50,837 nucleotides of DNA from a bacterium. GTDB lineage: Bacteria; AUK180. Of the stretch, positions 40,735 to 49,700 are shown piece after piece (position 1 is the first letter of the stretch; each line of letters begins with the position of its first letter). The stretch is from the NCBI GenBank assembly GCA_023144005.1, contig JAGLGN010000007.1, positions 1-50,837 on the forward strand, given 5' to 3'. A program made the translations under genes and the position numbers. A model generated the notes under the pieces. It was not told the DNA's origin and ran no database searches. It was given only the letters and a program-made list of their open reading frames with translations.

Positions 40735-43700
40735 ATGAAGAAAAATTTAGTTCCCGCATACATTTTAGACAATTTCGACAAGGGCGTAAAAAGCGGTTAT
40801 TTCACAGGGTCGGTGATCTCCGCTGATATCAAAGGATTCACTTCCATTACAGAAGAATTGATGAAACATGGGCAAGCCGGCGCGGAAGTCCTTTCCGAGA
40901 TAATAAACGAAATATTCTCGACAGCTATATCCCATATTTTCGACCATGAAGGATGGGTAACATCCTTTGCCGGAGATGCCTTCACCGCGGTATTTCCCGG
41001 AGATTTCGGCAAGAAGGCGTATTCCTCCGCAAGTGCTATCCGTGACTTCATCCTGTCAAAGAGCAATGTGAGCACCACATATGGGAATTTTTCCATATCC
41101 GCCCGTATCGGAATTGCCAGGGGTAAGGTGAAATGGGAGATCGCAAAAGGCGAACGCCAGTCCAGTTATTACTTTTTCGGTAATGTTATCAAAGAAGCCG
41201 GAGAAGCTCAGACAAGCTGTCGTTCGGGTGGGATCAATATCAGCGGGTTCAAAGAGCCCATGCTGGTCAAGCCGATTGAACGCGGATTCTCCCTGATGTC
41301 CAAGACCTCTCAAAAACACATCCCCAGCTTTATCCCGGACTCTGTTCTGGATTTGAATACTTCCGGAGAGTTTAGAAATATTGTAAGCGTATTCCTGTCA
41401 TTCAAACCCGGAGATGATCTCACTTCATTTGTCGCGGAACTATCCGACGCAGCGCTGAAGGCCGGTGGTTTTCTAAATAAGATCGATTTCGGTGATAAGG
41501 GCTGGATAGCTTTGATCATTTTCGGAGCACCGGTTGCGGTCGAAAATCAGGCGAATCATGCATTAAACTTCTGCGACATCCTTCTGACAGAGTATCCTGA
41601 CATAAGGTTCGGAGTAACGGAAGGCAGAGCTTTTGCCGGATTCATCGGCGGAGAAGAAGCAAATGAATATACATCACTGGGTGAAGTGGTCAACCTTTCA
41701 GCAAGACTCTCCACACTTGAAGGAGAATACGGAATAATAATAGATGAAAGGGTGCATTCAGATACTGCTGACAGATATGACTTTGAAGAGATCAGCGATA
41801 TTGTCCTCAAAGGATTTGAAGGCAATATTACCGCATACCGGATATCCGCGACAAAGAGGCGTAAGTTCAAAGAGTTCCAAGGGGAATTCATAGGAAGAGA
41901 GGATGAGTTGAACTCACTGATCGGGGTCGCACGGAATACGTTTGAAGAGCGCATCCCTTCTTTGATCTATGTTGACGGTCCCGCGGGGATCGGAAAAAGC
42001 CGGATCGTGCAGGCGATCCGACAATCAGATACCGCAGCGAAAGCCCGCTGGATCTTCATGCCCAGTGATGAAGTTATCCGCGATCCGTTCAATCCACTCC
42101 TTTATTATCTGAAAGATAAGTTCGGCTATTCTGATGAAGTCGGGATCGAAACCAATCTGGATAATTTTGAAAAGGCATATGAAAACCTCCTGAGCACGCT
42201 TGGTGATGATGATCTGAAGGATGAATTGATCCGTACAAAAAGCTTTATCGCGGCATTGCTTAACATATTCTACGAAGATTCCCTATACGATGAAGTAGAT
42301 GCTCAGGGAAGGTATGAAAATACGATATCCGCTCTGATATCACTTATTATTTCCGAGGGAGCTGCCGGCCCGGTGATCATTGAATTGGATGACGGTCATT
42401 GGATGGATGATGATTCCAAGAAATTCTTTAATGAACTTTCTCAAGGGATCAAGGGCCTGCCAATTCTCATCATATCGGAATGCCGATACACAGATGAGGG
42501 AAAACCCTTTGACCTTGGATTCTCCCTTCCTGAAGTTGTACGGATCGATCTGGCCTCACTTGATGAGAATTCCGTCAGGAAGTTGATAGAAAAGGAATTA
42601 GAGGGGCAAATAGATGACCTTGTTTATGATCTGATCCTCAAAAAAAGCGAGGGCAACCCATTCTATGTCGAGCAGATCAGTCTTTATCTGAGGGAATCCG
42701 AAGCCTTGAAGATCGTCGAGAATGCCTTCACACTAAAGAGCAGCGATATTACATTTCCGATCGACATCGGTTCGGTAATAATAGCGCGTATCGATAGATT
42801 GGAATCAAGATTGAGGGATCTTATAAAGACCGCATCAGTGCTTGGAAAAGAGTTCTCAGCAAAGGTTCTCACGGGAATGCTCAAGGGACAACAACTTGAT
42901 ACTGACCTCCATGAGATCGAATCAGAAGCAATATGGTCAGCCATTTCTGAGATCTGGTATGTGTTCAAACATGCAATGATCAGAGATACTGTATACAATA
43001 TGCAATTAGAGAAAACGCTGAAGAACCTTCACAAATTGGCGGGCGACACCATGGAGGCAATCTATTCGCAGGATCTGTCTCCCCATTTGGCAGCCTTGGC
43101 ATACCATTTTGAGAAAGCAGATATCTCCGATAAAGCAGCTCATTATCTGGAAAGAGCGGCAAGCAGCGCGCAGGAAAAGTACTTAAATCAGGAAGCACTC
43201 AATCTGTACTCACGACTATTGAACTTTCTTGATGAAGAGAAAAAAATAGTGGACATCAAGGTCGAGAGCGCAAGGATACATAAACTCATCGGGAATTATC
43301 CACAGGCTTTTGAGGATCTGCAGGAAGCATTGACCGTTTCAGAAAATATCAAAGATAACGACGCCTTAATAGCAAAGATCAAGCAGGAGATCGCAAATCT
43401 ATGCTGGCATTCCGGAGATTTCAAGCTCTGCCTTACTTCAGGAGAAGAGGCGTATGAGCTCTTCACCAGCTTGAATGATCTCAGGGGAATGAGAAGCGCG
43501 ATCGCTGATGTCGGCTATGCACACTTTTTTCTGAATGATTATGATAAGGAGAAAGAATGCTTCCTCACTCAATTGGAATTGGCGGAAAAGATCGGCGACC
43601 CGCTTTTAAAAGGAATTGCGCTGGATGACCTGGGCGGAGTTTACAATGAAATGGGAGATCTGGAGAAAGCATTGGAATGTCATCTTGAATATAAGGATAT

Positions 43701-44577
43701 AAGCGAAAACCTGAACGACAGAAATCATATGAAGATCGCTTACATGAGTCTGGGGAATGCCTATTACGCACTCAATTCCTTTGATGATTCAAGAAAATAT
43801 TATGAAATGCTCCATGAGATCTCAAAAGAGCAGGGAGATAGGTTCAGAACCGGTTTTGCGATCATGTCTTTCGGCAATGTTGATCTTGCGGCAGGCAGGT
43901 ATTCCAGTGCTATTAAACACACTGAGAAGGCTCTGAGTATGTCATTATTTCACGGAAAAAATGTCGGATTGATCTACATCCTTGGCATTATAGGAAAATC
44001 CTATATGCATCTGGGAGATTATAAGACTGCGGAAGAGAAGTTTAAAAAGGCCTTGACATGTGCGCAAGATCTTGACAATCACAGAGGGATAGCGCATGCC
44101 AGCGGGATTTTGGGACATTTGTATTCAAAGATGGAAAAATATGATAAAGCGGAAACAAATCTTCAGCGATGTATCAAGATAGCTGATAAATACGGACTTG
44201 GGAGCTATGAGGCGATCTACTCAACAGAACTTATAAATGTCTTTATCGGCGCTAGGAAGGTGAAAGAGGCCCGGGAAATATTTGCCAGAACCAAGAAGTA
44301 TGTTGAAAAGCTGAACACCTTGAATACTTCCTATCAATTTGATCTTATCGAAGCCAAACTTCTGGATGTGGAAGAAAATAAAGGTGAGGCAACGGACTGT
44401 CTGAGAATAATGGCAGAGAAATACATTTTCCCTAAGTTCAAGTCCGAGATATACTATCAGCTTTTTAAGATCACGGGTTCACGATCGGATAAGGAAGCCG
44501 CATTGGACCAATATCAAGAATTTTCGAAGACCTCTGAAGCTATCCTGATAAAGCAGAGATTGAAAGAGTTATCCTAG
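40735..44577 (+). CDS. Soluble-adenylyl-cyclase-like protein: C1, C2, ATPase and TPR domains
   Basis: This is a 1280-residue protein. C1 (about 22-185) carries Asp31 in SADIKGFT and Asp81 in SFAGDAFTA; the adenine-Lys position is Ser77. C2 (about 205-365) has DFGDKGWIALIIFGAP and Thr313, Asn320, Arg324 in EYTSLGEVVNLSARL. The P-loop GPAGIGKS lies near 413 and Walker B VIIELDDGHWMDDD follows. ATPase helices run to ~750, then TPRs from ~800 to 1270 (for example YLERAASSAQEKYLNQEALNLY, LDDLGGVYNEMGDLEKALE). It is closest in layout to the minus-strand giant at 26874. It is transcribed alone from a TTGCAT/TAAAAT promoter. Likely a cytoplasmic signal-integrating cyclase whose TPRs sense a partner. 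Confidence 0.9.
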   Translation: MKKNLVPAYILDNFDKGVKSGYFTGSVISADIKGFTSITEELMKHGQAGAEVLSEIINEIFSTAISHIFDHEGWVTSFAGDAFTAVFPGDFGKKAYSSASAIRDFILSKSNVSTTYGNFSISARIGIARGKVKWEIAKGERQSSYYFFGNVIKEAGEAQTSCRSGGINISGFKEPMLVKPIERGFSLMSKTSQKHIPSFIPDSVLDLNTSGEFRNIVSVFLSFKPGDDLTSFVAELSDAALKAGGFLNKIDFGDKGWIALIIFGAPVAVENQANHALNFCDILLTEYPDIRFGVTEGRAFAGFIGGEEANEYTSLGEVVNLSARLSTLEGEYGIIIDERVHSDTADRYDFEEISDIVLKGFEGNITAYRISATKRRKFKEFQGEFIGREDELNSLIGVARNTFEERIPSLIYVDGPAGIGKSRIVQAIRQSDTAAKARWIFMPSDEVIRDPFNPLLYYLKDKFGYSDEVGIETNLDNFEKAYENLLSTLGDDDLKDELIRTKSFIAALLNIFYEDSLYDEVDAQGRYENTISALISLIISEGAAGPVIIELDDGHWMDDDSKKFFNELSQGIKGLPILIISECRYTDEGKPFDLGFSLPEVVRIDLASLDENSVRKLIEKELEGQIDDLVYDLILKKSEGNPFYVEQISLYLRESEALKIVENAFTLKSSDITFPIDIGSVIIARIDRLESRLRDLIKTASVLGKEFSAKVLTGMLKGQQLDTDLHEIESEAIWSAISEIWYVFKHAMIRDTVYNMQLEKTLKNLHKLAGDTMEAIYSQDLSPHLAALAYHFEKADISDKAAHYLERAASSAQEKYLNQEALNLYSRLLNFLDEEKKIVDIKVESARIHKLIGNYPQAFEDLQEALTVSENIKDNDALIAKIKQEIANLCWHSGDFKLCLTSGEEAYELFTSLNDLRGMRSAIADVGYAHFFLNDYDKEKECFLTQLELAEKIGDPLLKGIALDDLGGVYNEMGDLEKALECHLEYKDISENLNDRNHMKIAYMSLGNAYYALNSFDDSRKYYEMLHEISKEQGDRFRTGFAIMSFGNVDLAAGRYSSAIKHTEKALSMSLFHGKNVGLIYILGIIGKSYMHLGDYKTAEEKFKKALTCAQDLDNHRGIAHASGILGHLYSKMEKYDKAETNLQRCIKIADKYGLGSYEAIYSTELINVFIGARKVKEAREIFARTKKYVEKLNTLNTSYQFDLIEAKLLDVEENKGEATDCLRIMAEKYIFPKFKSEIYYQLFKITGSRSDKEAALDQYQEFSKTSEAILIKQRLKELS

Positions 44578-45131
44578 CTGCTGAGCGAGCTCGGCTGTAC
44601 GAGGTGAAAACGAAACCAATATCCACACCCGTAACCGGAAAATCAATATTTCGTTTAACCAATTAATTTTACTGTTACAATCATATCACGCCGCACCCCA
44701 ACATAGTGTACTGTTCCATAAATACCATAACAATGGCTGATGCTATTTTGAATTGTATTCAAGGCGCGAGGAGCGCGGCATACCCACAGCGGTATGTAAG
44801 CAACGAGCAACGCAGAAGACAGAAAAAGAGCTTCTGCCCGAAGGGAATGTCATCTTTGATCAATTTCTTCCTCTCTCTTCGCTGCCGGACCACAAAGGGT
44901 ACGCCGCACTCATCGTTTGTTGGAATTGACTCAAATCTAAACATTCCATTGACATGGTATTTATGGAACAGTACACTGGATATGGGACATGTCGTACGCC
45001 TAAGGACAATGAACAGTGTACAATTGACAATTGACAGTTGACAATTAAAAAGTAGAACCCAAAGAGATTCTTATCTCAAACGATTTTCCTCAACCTTGAA
45101 CTTTTGAACCTTTCAACTTTTGAACAACCTT
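44578..45131. repeat. Intergenic region: split modules C/D and short repeats
   Basis: Module C (CCACACCCGTAACCGGAAAA, near 44623) and the left part of module D (CACGCCGCACCCC, near 44687) precede the element. The right part of D (GGGACATGTCGTACGCC, near 44984) follows it. At 45013-45046 lies a run of AATTGAC/AGTTGAC units, and at 45095-45127 CTTGAACTTTTGAACCTTTC text. No gene is seen. Confidence 0.65.
44706..44976 (+). mobile_element. MITE-like 271-bp inverted-repeat element, copy 4
   Basis: The ends are exact complements over 23 bp (GTGTACTGTTCCATAAATAC plus CAT) and differ from copy 3 at several positions on both sides. TA precedes (44704-44705) and TG follows (44977-44978). It sits inside module D, which is uninterrupted at 6132-6170, so this is a recognisable insertion. 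The internal ORF (open here from a GTG) is broken in copies 2 and 3. Confidence 0.8.
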
Positions 45132-46625
45132 CTACCCGTGTAACGCCACGTTTCGAGCATGTAAAATACCCGCGATACGGTCTTTGTATTTCTTCAAGCT
45201 TTCCACAGTGCTGAAACGGGAATCAAGGAAGCGGTATATCTCCAGCAGAGAAAGATTTTGATATTCGATATTTTTCTGATATCTGCTCAGGAATCTCTCC
45301 GCTTTCGGCTCTTGATTGGAAGCCATATAATACTCTATGAGCGCAATATATGTTCTGTAATCAAAATTAGCAGAAGCGGCGAATTGCTTTTCCAAACCAT
45401 CCGCAATAGAGGAGGCCTCTTCACTGTTGCCTTTCAATAAGAGCAATCGCATGAACTGCGATAAAGTATTGCCGTGAGCTTGGTCGCCAGCGCCAGCCAA
45501 TTTTTCCAGATCTTTATTATATGCAAATGCTGCTTTATGATCTCCTAAGGATAAAAGAACATAGGCCAGATAATCCAATGAAGTTATGACCATATAGTAA
45601 TTCTTTATCTCTTTGGCTATTTTATATGCCTTCTTCAGATAGCGCTTTGCCCTTGCCTCCTGGCCCAGAAAATAATAAGTTTCCCCAAGGTTCATATTGA
45701 AAGCCGATACGGCAACGGGATCTCCAACATTCTTAGCGATCTCCAGTCCCTCAAGAAAAATCTCAACCGCGGCATTGAGTTTACACATATCTTTTAATAT
45801 CACTGCCTTCTGTAAAAGCGAATAAGAAAGACCGGCCAAATCCCCCAACTCTTCCGCCAGCTCGATAGAGTAGTCAATGTTGTTTTGCGCACTCTCATAA
45901 TCTCCGGTCATCACATAGACTCTGATCAAATTGTAATACGCCGTATGAATATGTGATTTGACAAATATCTTTTTAGCAAGCCCTATTGCTTTTTTATAAT
46001 TCTTCACTGCTGATTTGAAATTCCCAAGATCAGAGTTTACTCCAGCGATTTCCAGGATGAGCTGGATCTGAACCACTATGCTATTCTCCTTAGTGAAATA
46101 TCGCAGCGAATCGTTAAGCATCTCCAGGCATTCTTCATACTCTCCCAGCATACTTTTTAGAAATGCGATACCAACAAGAGCTGAATATTTCCGCTTTGAT
46201 GCTAATATGCGAAGCTCACTGTCCGGGCTTTCCGCAAGTATTGCAGAAGCGCTAAGGATCTTTTCAAAATATTTTCCAGCCTCATCATATCTTGCCATAT
46301 ACTTCAATACATTGGCCTTGGTGATATAAAGCTCATGCATTGCGGTATGATCCTTCACTCTGTCAACTTGACCCTCAAGCTGGTTTAAAAGGTCTAAAGC
46401 CGATTTAAATTCCCCCCGGCGATACAATAGTGAAGCGATATGGATTTCTGCCAGATATTCTTTTTCTTTATCGGTGGCGCAGAGTTTTGATTTCTTATAA
46501 TCTTCTTCTGCTTCGGAATATTTCCCGATCATTCGCAGTGTGTCACCTCTTTGAAAATATGCGACATGTGCAAGATCGAGTGTTTCCTTTTTGTTAGTGG
46601 GGATCTTATCGAGAATATCGGCCAT
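45132..46625 (-). CDS. TPR-repeat protein
   Basis: The 497-residue protein is built almost wholly of TPR units (AYFQRGDTLRMIGKYSEAEEDY near 22-43, ITKANVLKYMARYDEAGKYF, FNMNLGETYYFLGQEARAKRYL, LDYLAYVLLSLGDHKAAFAY). No signal peptide or enzymatic domain is seen. GAGGAAGAGA precedes the ATG. It lies 101 bp downstream of the cyclase giant at 46727-50749 on the same strand. It is thus a likely partner, comparable to the TPR gene next to the truncated cyclase at the other end of the window. Confidence 0.88.
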   Translation of the reverse strand: MADILDKIPTNKKETLDLAHVAYFQRGDTLRMIGKYSEAEEDYKKSKLCATDKEKEYLAEIHIASLLYRRGEFKSALDLLNQLEGQVDRVKDHTAMHELYITKANVLKYMARYDEAGKYFEKILSASAILAESPDSELRILASKRKYSALVGIAFLKSMLGEYEECLEMLNDSLRYFTKENSIVVQIQLILEIAGVNSDLGNFKSAVKNYKKAIGLAKKIFVKSHIHTAYYNLIRVYVMTGDYESAQNNIDYSIELAEELGDLAGLSYSLLQKAVILKDMCKLNAAVEIFLEGLEIAKNVGDPVAVSAFNMNLGETYYFLGQEARAKRYLKKAYKIAKEIKNYYMVITSLDYLAYVLLSLGDHKAAFAYNKDLEKLAGAGDQAHGNTLSQFMRLLLLKGNSEEASSIADGLEKQFAASANFDYRTYIALIEYYMASNQEPKAERFLSRYQKNIEYQNLSLLEIYRFLDSRFSTVESLKKYKDRIAGILHARNVALHG

Positions 46626-46726
46626 TTTATCTCTTCCTCGTCTTGATTCTACTCTATTGTATGTGAGAATTCAAATTACCTCCACTTCTGTACCAGAAAA
46701 AAGTTGAACCGACTCCATCTTGCTGA

Positions 46727-49700
46727 TTACGAATTTTTCAGCAGAGCTTCCGCTTTTCCTGCCTTCACGGCGAGTTTATTCTGTCTGAATATATTGAGCG
46801 CGTCCCTGAGATGCTTTTTTCCATTTTCGGGAGTTTTAAGACCGCCTTTCAAAATACACTTCCCAAGATTGAATAAGAGGTCTCCCTTTTCCTCTTTGCC
46901 GATAGCTGCAGGGATTTTTTTCAGCGAAAGCTGTAGTGATTCCAGTGATCTCTCAAATTCGTTTTGAAAAAGCTGACCCTTTCCTAATGTATAATGGTAC
47001 TTCCACAGCTCCTTTGATATCTCTTTATCCTTTAATAGCTCACTCAATTTTTTCTTGACATCCGTGATCATATTATTCTCACGATTCTGAAAATGGACAG
47101 ACAGAATGTTCAAAAGAATCCGGAACCCGCTTTTGTTGTCGCCGGAATCACTGTTTTTTTCATATGCTCCATTCAAGTACTCGGCTGCGGTTTTCAGAGC
47201 TCCGCAATTCAAGTATATTTCTCCAAGATTTTCAAGCGCGATCAGTTCCCCTTCATGATCACCTATTTCTATGGATACCTCCAACGACCTCTGGAAGTGC
47301 TCTTTTCCCTTTTCTATTTCTCCCAATTTCACATAAGTTCCACCGATGTTCCCGGCGGATATCGAGATTCCCATTTTGAAATCCACTTCTTCCGATATTG
47401 AAAGGTACTTGAGATAATACCCTATCGCCTCTTCATATTCTCCGCGCGCATCGTAAATATTCGCAAGATTACCGTAAGCGATACCAAGGCCTCGTCTATC
47501 CCCTATCTCCGAAGCCAGATTGATATCCTTTTGAAAATACTCAAATGCCTCAGCGTACTTCTCTTCGTCATAATAAAGCGTACCGATATTCCCGTATGAA
47601 ATGCTGATACTCCGTTTATGCCCGATCTCAAGAGAGACCTCGAGCGATCTCATATAATATTCCTTAGCAGTATCAGGATCGTTCTTGTACTGGAAGATTA
47701 TTCCCATATTTGAGTAAATCGTTGAGATAAGGAACTTGTCATCGATATCCTTTGAAATATCAACACATTTGTAGAAATACTTCAATGCCGTATCAAGTTT
47801 CCCTGAGTTCCAGTATGCGAGTCCCAGATTATTAAAGGACTTAATGGCAAGTCGCTTGACATGCTCATCACCTTTTTGCAGAAGTTTTTCGATTATCAAA
47901 CTCTTTTTCCCCTCAGCGATAGCGGCAGCCGAATCACCTCTGATGCGTTTCAGCGAACACCTGATGGCATAAAGCTTTGACCTGAGCATAATATCGTCCT
48001 GCAGTTCAGCATCAAGCCGCTTCTCCGCATCTTTCAATATTGACAAGGTCCTTTTGTAATCCCCGAAGATCTCTGTAACATCCGCAAGGGAGATCATTGC
48101 CTTAACTGCATCTTCAGTGTTCTGTGAATATTCAAGCATCTTCTCATATGTAGCGGCGGATTCCTTATAATCACCCTTGAATCTAAGGACGATGCCGAGT
48201 TTGTCATAAATATCAGAAAGCTGGGATCTCATATCGGGGACATCGTGTAAAATAATATCAATGCTCCGGCTTAAGTATTCCTCGGCTGTTTCTGTACGGT
48301 ACATATCCCATGCCTCGCTTCCAGCCAGTTTAAGATACTTCGCGGCTTTAGGCCATTCTTCTGCTTGAGCGAAATGGTAGGCAAGTGTATCAAGAGCAAA
48401 CTTCCCCTTCTCCTTCTCTTCTTCGAGAATATTCCCGATAGTAAGATGAAATTCTCTACGGTTCTTTCTGAGTATTGAGTCATAGATGACATCCCGAATG
48501 ATCCTGTTCGAGAATATATATTCCATCTTCTTCTCATTCAATGCCGCAATCAGATTTTCATTCTCACTTTTCTGAAGATGAGTATGCACCGCACTCCGCA
48601 GCACCTTCTCAAGGATCTTCTGCTGAAAATTCCGGCCGATAACGCTTGCAACCCTGAGAACTTCTTTAATATTATTCTCCAGAATGTCCACTCTTGAAAT
48701 GATCATGGAAAACACATTCTCGGGCAACAGCTCATCTCTGAAATTTGCAGTTTTCTTCCAATTGCCGTTGTCCTCTTCTATCAGTTCTCGATCGATAAGG
48801 TAACTGATATACTGCTCAATATAGAATGGATTACCTTCGCTACGCTCCAGAATGATGTCTTCCACATCCGGCTCAAGGGTCATATCACCCAGCAGATCAA
48901 ATATCAATAGTTTTGATTCAGTCGGAGAAAGGCCGGAAATGACAAGAGCATTCTCCGCGAAGGCATCATCATCGGCAATATCCGCTTCTGAGCGGCGGAC
49001 CAGAAGGAAATTGATATCGGTAGATCCCGAAAGCCGCATCATCTTCATAAGATTATTAAGCGCATCAAGATCATCGCGGGAAGCAAGGTGAACATTTTCA
49101 AAACAGATACACAAAGGCCGTGGCAGGCATAGAAGATAGTATCTTATCCCGTCCAGGACATTTTCTTTTTTGAGTTGAGGGGTGAGGCGATGGTATATGG
49201 ACTCTGGATAATCCAGCCCGAAAAGCACAATACCAAGGACCGGCAGCCGCCTAATAAGTTCCTTTGAATGTTCATCATCATTCTTCGAGGCGAGCTGCCG
49301 TATATGGCCTTCGAGCTTTCTCCTGAGCTCGGGTTCATCTTCGGCATGGAGGATTCCCGCATGATTGCGTATCATCGTAGAGAACATGAAATAGGGAGGT
49401 TTCAATCTGTCATTGATACCCCTCAGGATATTGAGTCCCTCATCCTTCAATTTTTTCATACTCTCCGTCATAAACCTTGTTTTTCCAATACCCGCAATCC
49501 CCTCCACTATCTTTGTTATTTCGGGGGAATCCAGGAATTCTCTCAGTAGCTCGAATTCTTCACTCCTTCCGATATATTCCGTACTGTAAACATAATCGCT
49601 TTTTATCCCATTTACTACATAGCGCCGCAATGCGCTTTTCTTGCCTTTCACCTTTACTCCGTCCAGGGCTTCAAGATCCAGCCAACTGCCGCCAATACGT

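Noticed and set aside
45013..45048. AATTGAC tandem units as an origin-like iteron set
   Set aside because: Only about four degenerate heptamers, no DnaA boxes or replication gene nearby; simple low-complexity sequence is enough to explain it.
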